Of a DNA stretch of 64,000 nt, positions 16,071 to 25,209 are shown piece by piece (positions within the stretch are counted from its first letter, which is position 1; each line of letters starts with the position of its first letter). The notes below the pieces were generated by a model. It had not been told where the DNA came from. It saw nothing but the letters and a program-made list of their open reading frames with translations, and ran no database searches. The translations under genes were made by a program, and so were the position numbers. The stretch comes from Pseudomaricurvus sp. HS19. GTDB taxonomy: Bacteria; Pseudomonadota; Gammaproteobacteria; Pseudomonadales; Cellvibrionaceae. The stretch covers positions 930,001-994,000 of the forward strand of contig NZ_WVVW01000001.1 of NCBI RefSeq assembly GCF_009857815.1, written 5' to 3'.

Positions 16071-18509
16071 TCAATTGCGGGCTGCCATTGCACCCGGCGC
16101 GGAGATCGCCAACAGTTTTTCAAACTCGGCCAGCGGTACCGGTTCGCTGAAATAATTACCCTGGTAGCTGTCGCAGCCATAGGCTCGCAGGACATCCAGT
16201 TGCATCCTGTCCTCCACCCCCTCGGCCACCACTTTCAGGCCCAGCAGCTGCCCCATGGTGATGATGGTCTCCACCAGGATGCGGTCGCTGTTGTCATCCA
16301 CGACATCGCGCACAAAACTGCTGTCGATCTTGAGACTGGAGACCGGCAGGCGCTTGAGGTAGCTGATGGAGGAGTAGCCGGTGCCAAAGTCATCCAGTGA
16401 GAAGCTGATGCCAAGCCCCCTGAGGCGCTGCATAATGCCAATCGCTTCATCAATATTCTGGATCACCACCCCTTCGGTCACCTCCAGATCAATGGCACCT
16501 GGCGGCAATTGAGCCGCATCAAGCACCGCCGAGACCTCCTCCACAAACGTCTGGCAACGGAACTGCCGGGGACTCAGGTTGAGACTGAGCTTCATGCCCG
16601 GCACCCAGAGCCCGTTTTGCACCAGCGCGCGCACCTGGGCGCAGCCTTCGGCAATCACCCACTGCCCCACATCCACCATCAGACCCGACGCTTCCAGCAC
16701 GGGGAGAAACTCCCCCGGCTCGATCAGGCCACGCTGGGGATGCTGCCAGCGCAACAGTGCTTCCGCGCCTTCGATGCGGCCATCATCCACGTTGATGCGC
16801 GGCTGCCAGTAGAGGCGGAACTGCTGCTCTTCCAGTGCCTGGTGCAACTCGCCCTGCATGCGCAATTGCGAGGCTACCCGGTCTGCCATGTCGGTATTAA
16901 AAAACTCGATGGCGTCGCGACCCTTCTCCTTGGATTGATACATGGCGGTATCGGCAAAGCGCAGCAGCTCGTGCACGGAGGTTTCCTCGTCCGAGAAGAG
17001 CACCACGCCGATACTGCAGGAGACGTGCAGCTGTATGTCCTCGTAGGGATAAGGGTCGCCGAGGCTGAGGCGAATTTTTTCTGCCACCTCACCGGCCTGC
17101 AGGGCCGCAGTCTCCCGCTCACTGTCCAGGCGTGTCAGTACCACCACAAACTCGTCACCACTCAGGCGTGCCACCACGTCGTCACCACGCACCATGGAAG
17201 AGAGGCGTTGCGCCACCTGTTGCAGCAGCTGATCGCCCACCGGATGCCCCAGTGAGTCGTTAATGGTTTTGAAGTGATCGAGGTCGATAAAGAGTATGGC
17301 GCCGTAGTAGCGATAGCGACGGCTGCGCACCATCTCCTGTTCCAGCCGCTCCACCAGCTGTACCCGATTGGGCAGATCGGTGAGGGCATCGTGATAGGCC
17401 ATATGGGCCATCTTCTCTTCCGCCTCGCGGCGGCCGGAAATGTCATTAGCCACCAGCAACACCAGGGTTTTGTCCTGCAACTGGATCGGCTGTGCCTGTG
17501 CCTGCAGGTAGTGATTGTCGCCGCTTGCGGAGAGGAAAAAGCCCTCGAACCCGCTGGTCACCAGCTTGCCCACCCCCTGTTCGTCGCCAACCGCCAGAAC
17601 ACTCATACCCAATTGGGAGATATTCAGACCGGTCAGCTCCTCCCGGGTATAGCCAAAAAACATCGCCATATTCTGGTTGGCGAACTCGATACGGCCACCA
17701 AATTCGCACAGCGCCACCATGGCCGGCAGCTCATCGATAATCTGGCGGATGGCCCGCTCGCTCTCCCGCAGGGCGGACTCCACGGCACGACGCTTTTCGA
17801 ACGCCTCCTCCACGGCCCCCAGCAACTGGTTGGCCGAACCCGCCAGCTGGCTTAACTCATCGTTCTGCTCGGCATGAGGGACCGCGATACGCCGGCGGCC
17901 GGGATCAGCGGGCTCTATAGACTGAATGTCCCGCAACATCCTCACCAGCGGCCTGGTCAGCAGGAAATAAAACACCGCCAACAGCAGCGCCAACAACAGC
18001 AAGTTGCGTAACATGCCGGTGAGAATCACCACACCGGAGCGCTCATAGAAGCCATTCAGGGCGCTGTGCACCTCGACACTGAAGGAGATGGCACCGGCCT
18101 GCTGGTTACCATAGCCGGGAAGGGTCAGATGCTGGATGTAGTGACGGTAAGTCGGTTTCAGGTAGGAAGCGAGCCAGGAGCGTCCGGCAAGCTGGGGAGG
18201 TTGCTGCCCATGGGCAAGGGTGTTACCCACCTCGTCCTGGATACGGGCGTCGGTGATAAAGCCGTAGGCCAGCAGGCCATCCACCACCTCCTCGGACATG
18301 TCGCCATCAAGGGTGTGCACCGCCCGCGTTGCCGGCGGCACCGCCGCCTGCAGAACCTGGTGCGCAAGCCGGTCCAGGGTGGAGAGCTGGGCGCGATAAT
18401 CCAGGTAGAGCTGTGCCGTGGTCAGGGCGCCCCCCAGCACCAGCACCAGCACCACGCCGGCCCTGGCCAATCGGAACGAGATACCCCTGGAAAATGGCTG
18501 TGAGATCAA
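16071..18509 (-). CDS. Membrane PAS-GGDEF-EAL protein (cyclic-di-GMP turnover)
   Basis: 812 residues: transmembrane helix about 13-33, periplasmic sensor about 35-160, second helix about 163-185, HAMP-like linker, PAS domain about 250-370, GGDEF about 375-540, EAL about 555-805. The cyclase motif is SGDEF with an upstream inhibitory-site RGDD at the right distance. The EAL domain keeps EALLRW, NLSPRQF, DDFGTGYSS and AEGVE, so both activities look intact. It can therefore make or degrade c-di-GMP depending on the periplasmic and PAS inputs. The start is a TTG at 18509 with a weak AAGAG upstream, so the exact N-terminus is uncertain. Single gene. Confidence 0.93.
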   Translation of the reverse strand: MISQPFSRGISFRLARAGVVLVLVLGGALTTAQLYLDYRAQLSTLDRLAHQVLQAAVPPATRAVHTLDGDMSEEVVDGLLAYGFITDARIQDEVGNTLAHGQQPPQLAGRSWLASYLKPTYRHYIQHLTLPGYGNQQAGAISFSVEVHSALNGFYERSGVVILTGMLRNLLLLALLLAVFYFLLTRPLVRMLRDIQSIEPADPGRRRIAVPHAEQNDELSQLAGSANQLLGAVEEAFEKRRAVESALRESERAIRQIIDELPAMVALCEFGGRIEFANQNMAMFFGYTREELTGLNISQLGMSVLAVGDEQGVGKLVTSGFEGFFLSASGDNHYLQAQAQPIQLQDKTLVLLVANDISGRREAEEKMAHMAYHDALTDLPNRVQLVERLEQEMVRSRRYRYYGAILFIDLDHFKTINDSLGHPVGDQLLQQVAQRLSSMVRGDDVVARLSGDEFVVVLTRLDSERETAALQAGEVAEKIRLSLGDPYPYEDIQLHVSCSIGVVLFSDEETSVHELLRFADTAMYQSKEKGRDAIEFFNTDMADRVASQLRMQGELHQALEEQQFRLYWQPRINVDDGRIEGAEALLRWQHPQRGLIEPGEFLPVLEASGLMVDVGQWVIAEGCAQVRALVQNGLWVPGMKLSLNLSPRQFRCQTFVEEVSAVLDAAQLPPGAIDLEVTEGVVIQNIDEAIGIMQRLRGLGISFSLDDFGTGYSSISYLKRLPVSSLKIDSSFVRDVVDDNSDRILVETIITMGQLLGLKVVAEGVEDRMQLDVLRAYGCDSYQGNYFSEPVPLAEFEKLLAISAPGAMAARN

Positions 18510-18670
18510 ACTCTTAAACCCGACCCTGCAATCCGCAATTCACTCTATGCCGTCCATTCCTGCCACTGCGGATGCCAGTCAAGGGTCGGACGACGCTGGC
18601 ATTCATTTTACTGTGAGCGACGACAATTGATAGCAGTGTCGCATGAATTAATGCGGTTTTTTACGCCGCC

Positions 18671-19180
18671 TCAGGACGGGGCGGAGAGGGCCTGGCGGTA
18701 GAGGTCGGCCATGGCACTGTCGAAACAGCAAAAAATAACTCCCAGGTCGGGGCGTTGGCGCAAGGCGCGACGGGCCTCAGCCACAGCAACAGGAACTGCC
18801 AGCTGCGGCGGAAACCCGTAGACACCACAACTGATGGCAGGAAAGACAATGGATTGCAGCTGATCCTCGATCAACTGTTGCAGGCAATGACGGTAGCAGC
18901 TGCGCAACAGCGCCTCTTCCCCTGCTGCCCCGCCCTGCCACACTGGCCCCACGGTGTGATAGATGGCCCGTGCCGGCAGCCGGAAGGCCGGGGTGACCCG
19001 CACCTCCCCGGTGGGACAGCCGCCAATAGCACGACAGGCCCGCTGCAAATCGGCACTACCGGCAGCCCGGTGTATGGCGCCATCGACGCCGCCGCCACCG
19101 GCGAGGCGGGTATTGGCAGCGTTCACTACCACGTCGACCTGCAGGCTGGTTATATCACCTTCTACAACGTCAATGGTCAT
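18671..19180 (-). CDS. Macro-domain protein (O-acetyl-ADP-ribose deacetylase type)
   Basis: 169 residues forming one macro domain: VEGDITSLQVDVVVNAANTR, the GGGGVDGAIHRAAG loop, YHTVGPVW and FPAISCGVYGFP. It is closest in type to YmdB, which hydrolyses O-acetyl-ADP-ribose and removes ADP-ribose from proteins. ATG start at 19180. It lies 40 bases downstream of ttcA on the same strand and may be cotranscribed. No toxin (DarT-like) gene is adjacent, so an antitoxin role is not suggested. Confidence 0.92.
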   Translation of the reverse strand: MTIDVVEGDITSLQVDVVVNAANTRLAGGGGVDGAIHRAAGSADLQRACRAIGGCPTGEVRVTPAFRLPARAIYHTVGPVWQGGAAGEEALLRSCYRHCLQQLIEDQLQSIVFPAISCGVYGFPPQLAVPVAVAEARRALRQRPDLGVIFCCFDSAMADLYRQALSAPS

Positions 19181-19220
19181 GACACGACTCCGCTTACCGG
19201 GCCACCGGGGCAGGTTTCCC

Positions 19221-20156
19221 TCAGTCGGTAATTTCTACCGCTTCGACAATCTGTACACCGGCAGGAATTGCCGAAGGGGTCATATTGGAGGCAGCCATAT
19301 TGGACGCACCCACAGTTGCATCCTCAAATTCATACTCTGCCCGCTCACCGCTGCGATCAATGGGCAGGTTGGCGAAATCAAACAGGTTGGTGTCCGCCAG
19401 CTGGCTGGGGGCAACATTCTGCAGGGACTTGAAGATACGCTCCACCCGGCTGACGTCCTTTCTCTCCCACTCCTGCAGCATGCCCTTGATCGCCTGGCGC
19501 TGCAGGTTCTCCTGCGAGCCGCAGAGATTACAGGGAATAATGGGGAACTGTTTGAAGTCGGCGTATTCAATCAGGTCCGCTTCACGGCAGTAGGCCAACG
19601 GGCGGATCACCACATTGCGCTGGTCATCGGAGCGCAGCTTGGGGGGCATCGCCTTCAGGCGGCTGCCGTGAAACATGTTCAGGAACAGGGTCTCGACAAT
19701 ATCGTCCATGTGGTGGCCCAGGGCCATCTTGGTGGCGCCGATCTGCTCGGCAAAGGAGTAGAGGGTACCGCGGCGCAGGCGCGAGCACAGGCCACAGGTC
19801 TTCTGACCCTCCGGGATTTTCTCCCGCACCACGCTGTAGGTGTCCTTATCGATGATGTAATAAGGGACATCAATGGACTCAAAATACTCCGGCAGCACAT
19901 GCTCGGGAAAACCGGGCTGCTTCTGGTCCAGGTTAACCGCAATCACCTGAAACGAGATCGGCGCGGTCTTCTGCAGGCTGCGCAGGATATCCAGCATGGC
20001 AAAGCTGTCCTTGCCACCACTGATGCAGGCCATCACCACATCGCCATCCTCGATCATGTTGTAATCGACAATGGCGTTGCCCACGTTGCGGCGTAAACGC
20101 TTCTGCAACTTGTTGAACTCCAGCCGCTGCTTTCTTTCCGCTGTTTCCGTCACCAC
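19221..20156 (-). CDS. ttcA: tRNA 2-thiocytidine(32) biosynthesis protein
   Basis: TtcA of 311 residues, an Fe-S-dependent PP-loop ATPase that thiolates C32 of certain tRNAs. PP-loop [10 protein letters not shown], cluster cysteines in [12 protein letters not shown] and IPCNLCG, and [12 protein letters not shown] are all present. The residues after about 265 are an acidic, Ala/Glu-rich tail. Two adjacent GTG codons (20156 and 20153) can start it; the second is better spaced from GCAGG. Divergent from bioA. Confidence 0.95.
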   Translation of the reverse strand: MVTETAERKQRLEFNKLQKRLRRNVGNAIVDYNMIEDGDVVMACISGGKDSFAMLDILRSLQKTAPISFQVIAVNLDQKQPGFPEHVLPEYFESIDVPYYIIDKDTYSVVREKIPEGQKTCGLCSRLRRGTLYSFAEQIGATKMALGHHMDDIVETLFLNMFHGSRLKAMPPKLRSDDQRNVVIRPLAYCREADLIEYADFKQFPIIPCNLCGSQENLQRQAIKGMLQEWERKDVSRVERIFKSLQNVAPSQLADTNLFDFANLPIDRSGERAEYEFEDATVGASNMAASNMTPSAIPAGVQIVEAVEITD

Positions 20157-20285
20157 AATACCTGCTCTACCCGAGACTCAAGGGGGCGCTATTGTACGGA
20201 TTTTGAACGCCCCGGGAAACTACCACCTGCGCCAGTCGCAACAGGCCCTGCAGACCAGCCAGCGCCCGCCCGACGTGTGTTTGGC

Positions 20286-20313
20286 TTGCGTTTGCATAGT
20301 CGCCCTCTACAAT
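20286..20313 (+). promoter_or_regulatory. Putative bioA promoter
   Basis: TTGCGT (20286-20291) and TACAAT (20308-20313) are 16 bases apart. The predicted start near 20320 leaves a short leader before the ATG at 20340. No BirA-type operator was recognised. Confidence 0.5.
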
Positions 20314-20339
20314 GGGCCCGAATGCAGACCGAGGTACCC

Positions 20340-21641
20340 ATGAGCACCACCGACGAGATACTGAAGCTGGATCGCGAGCACGTCTGGCACCCCTACTCCT
20401 CCTTCCTCAACGCCCCTGTGGTCTATCCGGTGGCCTCGGCGAGCGGCTGTACACTGACCCTGGCGGACGGCCGCCAACTGCTGGATGGCATGGCCTCCTG
20501 GTGGTGCACCATCCACGGCTACAACCACCCGGTACTGAATGACGCCATGCAGTCACAGCTGGGCAAGATGTCCCATGTCATGTTCGGCGGCCTCACCCAC
20601 GAGCCGGCGGTAGAACTGGCGGCGCTACTGGTGGATATCACCCCGCCATCACTCAACAAGGTCTTTTTCAGCGACTCCGGCTCGGTGGCGGTAGAAGTAG
20701 CCATGAAAATGGCCCTGCAGTACTGGCACAGCCAGGGCAAACCGCAGAAGTCGCGCCTGCTGAGCCTGCGCAACGGCTATCACGGCGATACCTTTGGTGC
20801 CATGTCGGTGTGCGACCCGGTCACCGGTATGCACCACCTGTTCAGCAACAACCTCACCCAACAGCTGTTTGTCAGCGCGCCGGTGGCCGGCTACGACACC
20901 CCCTGGGATGAGAGCTACATCAGTGAGATGCAGCAGGCCCTGGACCAACATCACGGTGAGCTGGCGGCGGTCATCCTGGAGCCCATCGTGCAAGGCGCCG
21001 GCGGTATGCGCTTCTACCCGCCAAAGTACCTGCAGCGGGTACGGGAGCTCTGTGACCACTACGATGTGCTGCTGATTGCAGACGAGATCGCCACCGGCTT
21101 TGGCCGCAGCGGCACCCTCTTCGCCTGCGAACACGCTGGCATCGAACCGGACATTCTGTGCCTGGGCAAGGCATTGACCGGTGGCTATATGACACTGGCG
21201 GCCACCCTCTGCAACACCCGTGTCTCCGACGGCATCTGCCGGGGTGAAGCCGGGGTGTTTATGCACGGGCCTACCTTTATGGGCAATCCGCTGGCCTGCG
21301 CGACAGCCCTGGCCAGTACCCGACTGTTACTGCAGAGTGACTGGCAGCAGCGAGTGCACGACATTAAGGCCAGCCTGCACAAAGGCCTGGCCCCCTGTTC
21401 GGAGCTGGACCACGTTAGCGACGTGCGGGTACTGGGTGCTATCGGTGTGGTGGAACTGGAGAAGCCGGTGCATATGGCCACCATCCAGCAAGAGCTGGTG
21501 AACGAAGGCGTGTGGATTCGCCCCTTTGGCAAACTGGTGTACGTCATGCCACCCTATGTGATGAGCGCAGAGGAGCTGGAACGACTGACCGCCGCCATGG
21601 TGCGGGTGGTGAGCGATCCGGCGCGCTGCTTTGAGCCCTGA
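20340..21641 (+). CDS. bioA: Adenosylmethionine-8-amino-7-oxononanoate aminotransferase
   Basis: BioA, 433 residues (E. coli 429), the PLP-dependent transaminase that makes 7,8-diaminopelargonate in biotin synthesis using AdoMet as amino donor. Motifs: HVWHPYSSF, GMASWWCTIHGYNHP, LIADEIATGFGRSG and the PLP lysine in CLGKALTGGYM. The start chosen is ATG 20340 with GAGG five bases upstream; the frame extends to 20277 but a promoter lies inside that extension. No other bio genes are nearby, so biotin synthesis is split across the chromosome. Confidence 0.95.
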   Translation: MSTTDEILKLDREHVWHPYSSFLNAPVVYPVASASGCTLTLADGRQLLDGMASWWCTIHGYNHPVLNDAMQSQLGKMSHVMFGGLTHEPAVELAALLVDITPPSLNKVFFSDSGSVAVEVAMKMALQYWHSQGKPQKSRLLSLRNGYHGDTFGAMSVCDPVTGMHHLFSNNLTQQLFVSAPVAGYDTPWDESYISEMQQALDQHHGELAAVILEPIVQGAGGMRFYPPKYLQRVRELCDHYDVLLIADEIATGFGRSGTLFACEHAGIEPDILCLGKALTGGYMTLAATLCNTRVSDGICRGEAGVFMHGPTFMGNPLACATALASTRLLLQSDWQQRVHDIKASLHKGLAPCSELDHVSDVRVLGAIGVVELEKPVHMATIQQELVNEGVWIRPFGKLVYVMPPYVMSAEELERLTAAMVRVVSDPARCFEP

Positions 21642-21660
21642 GCCGGCGCAGGATACATAA

Positions 21661-21689
21661 AAAAACGGGGCGTTAAGCCCCGTTTTTTA
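21661..21689. terminator. Bidirectional terminator between bioA and trpS
   Basis: Stem acggggc / gccccgt with loop gttaa, flanked by A-run and T-run, in the gap between the convergent bioA and trpS genes. Confidence 0.92.
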
Positions 21690-21716
21690 TTGCCTCGATG
21701 CAGACCGCCGCAGCTG

Positions 21717-22724
21717 TTACACCAGCGGGCGAATCCCCACCGCGCGACGGCACGCTTCCAGCATCGGCTGGCTGTATGCCCGCGCCTTGGCGGCGCCCTG
21801 CTGCAGTTTCTCCTCGATCAGCGCCGGGTTGGCCAGCAGCGTCTCGTAGCGCTCCCGCGCTTCGCCCAGTTCGGCATTGACCAGTTCAAACAGCTGCTTC
21901 TTGGCCTCGCCCCAGGCGATACCGTCGGCGAAAGCCTGACGCATCTCTGCGGTCTGTTCGGCGCTGGCAAAGGCCTGCCAGATCTGGAACACGGTACTGG
22001 TATCCGGGTCTTTAGGCTCGCCCGGCTCCAGCAGGTTGGTCTTGATTTTGTTGATGTGCTTTTTGAGCTGCTTTTCGCCGAGGAACAGCGGGATGGTGTT
22101 GCCGTAGCTCTTGCTCATCTTGCGCCCGTCCAGACCCTGCAGCACAGCCACATGCTCGTCCACCACCGCTTCCGGCAGCACGAAGTGCTCGCCGTAATGG
22201 TGGTTGAAACGGGCAGCAATATCACGGGCCATTTCGATGTGCTGGATCTGATCCTTGCCCACCGGCACCTTATTGGCATTGAACATGAGAATGTCGGCCG
22301 CCATCAGGATCGGGTAGCTGTAGAGACCCATGTTAATGCCGAAGTCGGAGTCCTGACCGTCCTCGCGGTTGCTGTCCACCGCCGCCTTGTAGGCGTGGGC
22401 GCGGTTCATCAGCCCCTTGGCGGCCTGACAGGTGAGCAGCCAGGTCAACTCGGGGATCTCGGGGATATCTGACTGACGGTAGAACACCACGTTGTCGGTA
22501 TCCAGCCCCAGCGCCAGCCAGGTGGCGGCAATTTCAAGGGTGGACTGATGCACCTGCTCCGGGTCCTGGCACTTGATCAGGGCGTGGTAATCCGCCAGAA
22601 AATAGAAGGAGAGATTCTCCTGCTGACGGCTGGCCTCAATGGCAGGCCGGATAGCTCCGACATAGTTGCCCAAATGAGGTGTGCCTGTGGTGGTAATGCC
22701 GGTCAGTACCCGTGTTTTTGCCAT
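21717..22724 (-). CDS. trpS: Tryptophan--tRNA ligase
   Basis: TrpS of 335 residues, a class I aminoacyl-tRNA synthetase. The HIGH-type motif is [11 protein letters not shown], the KMSKS motif is KMSKSYGN, and the tryptophan-pocket segments ([18 protein letters not shown]) are standard. The ATG at 22724 with GGAAAC upstream is preferred; a TTG four codons earlier is the only alternative. It ends close to the bioA terminator and begins a separate unit from the glycosyltransferase gene upstream. Confidence 0.97.
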   Translation of the reverse strand: MAKTRVLTGITTTGTPHLGNYVGAIRPAIEASRQQENLSFYFLADYHALIKCQDPEQVHQSTLEIAATWLALGLDTDNVVFYRQSDIPEIPELTWLLTCQAAKGLMNRAHAYKAAVDSNREDGQDSDFGINMGLYSYPILMAADILMFNANKVPVGKDQIQHIEMARDIAARFNHHYGEHFVLPEAVVDEHVAVLQGLDGRKMSKSYGNTIPLFLGEKQLKKHINKIKTNLLEPGEPKDPDTSTVFQIWQAFASAEQTAEMRQAFADGIAWGEAKKQLFELVNAELGEARERYETLLANPALIEEKLQQGAAKARAYSQPMLEACRRAVGIRPLV

Positions 22725-22856
22725 AACTGTTTCCAAAAGCCTTTACCTGACAGTAACCGCTGCTCTGCGGCTACCGCGTCATATTCGTCTGTGATCAGAG
22801 GGCGGTATCATACAAGGGGCGGCAGGCTCAGGCCAGACAGTTGCTCAGCGTGGAGC

Positions 22857-24002
22857 TCAAACGCCGTCGCGGGGCAGCAGCTGATCAAATACGCGCTGAT
22901 ACGCCGTCTTTTGTTGGCGCCAGAGCCACTGCGTGGTATCCGGCGCCTCTACTGTTGCTCCCGGGGCGGTGAGAACCAGTAATCTGTCCACTGCCGCTGA
23001 CGCCTGCTGCTCAAGGTCCAGGCCCTCTACCGGATAGAGGAACTCCCTGCTCACCCACTCCGGATAGGCCAGCCGATCCGGCAACAGCGGCAGGCAACCA
23101 GCGGCCATGGCCTCCTGCACGGCAATTCCCTGAAACTCATGCTCCGCGGTTGAGAAAACCACATCGCCGGAGGCGAGCCAGGCACGATAGTGGTGGACAT
23201 CGGGCTCATAGCCAGCCTGTACCAGATAGTCGCCGGCAAGGGCACACACCTCGGCGAACTCCACCGGCTGCTGACGGAACTGTTGCCCCAGCAGGCACAA
23301 GCGGAAATTAACCTGACGCCGCTGCAACTCCCGGACAATCTGCAACAGCAGACCCGGTCCCTTGTCATACTCCCACCGGGCCACCCACAACAACCGGCGG
23401 GCCTGGCCGTTATCCCGCCAGTCTACCCCGCTCTCCTCTACTGCTGGTTCCTCTTCCAGCGGTTTCTCCCTCAGTGGCCTATCCCTCAGGGGAACTGGCA
23501 GCACGCAGCTGCGTGAGGCCAACCGGTCCGGCAGCCCGACAGGCACCTGATCCGGCAGTTTTTGCAGCAGCTGGCGCACGCCGTGCAGAAACGTGTCCCG
23601 ATTCCAGGCCGAATTAAACACCACCCTGTCAGCGCATAAGGCGGTGTAGAGATTGCCAATCTGCGGCGCCACATCGGCGCGGGCGCTATCGGTGACCGGA
23701 TAGGCAAACTGGTTTTCGTGGAAGTAGACCAGCGTAGGGATAACCGCCAGCTGCGGCACAAAACCGCGCAACGCCGCGAGATCGGTCATGGAGGTGGTGA
23801 TTAAGAGGTCGTAGGGTTGCTCAAGCAACTCGCGCGCACTAAAGGCCCAGCTGAGGCTGTTGCCGCGGATGCGCCAACTGAAATAACGAGGCGGTAGCGT
23901 CAGCTCCTGCCACTGCCACTCGGGAAACGCCTCTACCAGCCCGCGCCGCCAATAACGATGGCTTTCAGCATCGTAGGCGGAGAGCAGCAGTACCCGGGTC
24001 AT
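22857..24002 (-). CDS. tRNA-queuosine mannosyltransferase-like glycosyltransferase (DUF3524 family)
   Basis: 381-residue GT-B type glycosyltransferase. The N-terminal DUF3524 domain is clear (LLLSAYDAESHRYWRRGLVEAFP, LPPRYFSWRIRGNSLSWAF). The C-terminal half has the nucleotide-sugar site (LWVARWEYDKGPGLLLQIVRELQR and the FQGIAVQEAMAAGCLPLLP loop). The animal homologue QTMAN/GTDC1 mannosylates queuosine in tRNA-Asp; bacterial homologues are common but, to my knowledge, not proven to do the same. Its ATG overlaps the stop of the cNMP-binding gene by 4 bases, implying coupled translation. No queuosine synthesis gene (tgt, queA) is in the window. Confidence 0.85.
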   Translation of the reverse strand: MTRVLLLSAYDAESHRYWRRGLVEAFPEWQWQELTLPPRYFSWRIRGNSLSWAFSARELLEQPYDLLITTSMTDLAALRGFVPQLAVIPTLVYFHENQFAYPVTDSARADVAPQIGNLYTALCADRVVFNSAWNRDTFLHGVRQLLQKLPDQVPVGLPDRLASRSCVLPVPLRDRPLREKPLEEEPAVEESGVDWRDNGQARRLLWVARWEYDKGPGLLLQIVRELQRRQVNFRLCLLGQQFRQQPVEFAEVCALAGDYLVQAGYEPDVHHYRAWLASGDVVFSTAEHEFQGIAVQEAMAAGCLPLLPDRLAYPEWVSREFLYPVEGLDLEQQASAAVDRLLVLTAPGATVEAPDTTQWLWRQQKTAYQRVFDQLLPRDGV

Positions 24003-25093
24003 GCCTGTTCGAGGTAGAGCCGTTCGGCCCCTACCAGCAGGCTGGCATCAAGCCCCGCCTGACAGAAAAGCCAGGCCGCCAGGCGACTGCGACAACCGCC
24101 GTCATCGGTAATGACATAGCGGGTGCCGGCGGGCAGATCGGCCAGCTTGCGCCGCACTGCTGACAGCGGAATGTTGACACTCTCCGGAACATGACAGATA
24201 CGGAACTCGAACGGCATGCGCACATCAACAATCTTCAGCTCACCACCGAGAGCACCAAGTTCACGGGCGGTGATACGTTTTTGCACCGGCTCGTGCATCA
24301 ACTCGCTGAAGTCGGCCTTGCTGAGACGCATGAGGATACCTTCAGTGAGCATGGTGACGGTGGCATTGCGTGGCGATTCGGCCACCAGCGCCTCTTCACC
24401 AAAAAACTGCCCCGGTTTCAGAGTGAGCTGCAAAGTGCCGGCGATATTCCGCACCAGCGCCCGCCCCTTATCAATCACGTAGAAAAAGTCACCCGCTTCG
24501 CCTTCACGCACGATCGACTGACCGGGAGTCACCTCTACGGCTTCAAAGCGGGAAATAGCCTGGGAGATATTGGCTGGCGGAATTTTCTGAAACAGTGGCG
24601 ATGCCAGCAGGCCCGACATCCAGTCGTGGAACTCCTCCGATACCTCCACATGGGCATCTTCCAGGTTAAACCCGTCCAGCGCATCGCTGCTCTCCGGTTT
24701 AGCCTCACCTGCTTCGTCACTGCTGGCACTCTCGCTCCAGGCCATGGCCAGATCAAGGAAAGCCGCATCCACCAGCAGCACCCGCAGCGGCTCCAGCGCT
24801 CTGGCAGAGACTGTGGTGGGGGTCACTTCGTTGAGCGCCCGGCGGCTGCGCTCGTCGCCAGCTTCTACCGTCTCGCTGTTGAACTGCGCATTGACCAGCT
24901 CCACCGAGCCATTCAGCAGGTAATAGAGACTGGGCAAGGACTTCCCGCGCTTGAACAGCAGTGTGCCCTTTGCCACCTCCTCTACCGTGACATGCTCACC
25001 CAACTGCCGCAGGTAGGTGCGCCCCATGCTGTCAAACGGGCTCAGCTGCTGTAAAAATCTGAGGGTAGCGGCATCCGCGGCGATGGCAGTCAC
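23999..25093 (-). CDS. Tandem cyclic-nucleotide-binding domains fused to a rhodanese-like domain
   Basis: 364 residues from the GTG at 25093, which has AAGGAG nine bases upstream; a TTG at 25144 would add 17 residues without a ribosome site. Domains: a divergent cNMP-binding fold (about 10-120), an acidic linker, a second cNMP-binding domain (about 155-270) with phosphate cassette FGEEALVAESPRNATV including the ligand arginine, and a C-terminal rhodanese domain (about 275-360). The rhodanese loop reads VITDDGGCRSRLA: the usual active-site Cys position is Thr. No DNA-binding domain, so it is probably a cytoplasmic sensor or scaffold. Overlaps the glycosyltransferase gene by 4 bases. Confidence 0.85.
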   Translation of the reverse strand: MTAIAADAATLRFLQQLSPFDSMGRTYLRQLGEHVTVEEVAKGTLLFKRGKSLPSLYYLLNGSVELVNAQFNSETVEAGDERSRRALNEVTPTTVSARALEPLRVLLVDAAFLDLAMAWSESASSDEAGEAKPESSDALDGFNLEDAHVEVSEEFHDWMSGLLASPLFQKIPPANISQAISRFEAVEVTPGQSIVREGEAGDFFYVIDKGRALVRNIAGTLQLTLKPGQFFGEEALVAESPRNATVTMLTEGILMRLSKADFSELMHEPVQKRITARELGALGGELKIVDVRMPFEFRICHVPESVNIPLSAVRRKLADLPAGTRYVITDDGGCRSRLAAWLFCQAGLDASLLVGAERLYLEQA

Positions 25094-25209
25094 AGTATCG
25101 TGCTCCTTGAAAACAGCTCGCTCGCCTGAACAGTCGAGCGACAAAAATCGGTAGTACCTGGACGGCAGTCCAGTCTACACCGGCTGATCAGGCGGCGCTG
25201 TGACCACAA

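Noticed and set aside
17100-17175. Possible degenerate, inactive GGDEF site
   Set aside because: SGDEF is a functional variant and the inhibitory-site RGDD is also kept.
18671-19180. Macro-domain protein as a DarG-type antitoxin
   Set aside because: No DarT-like toxin gene is adjacent; the neighbour is ttcA, and the protein is a stand-alone YmdB-like domain.
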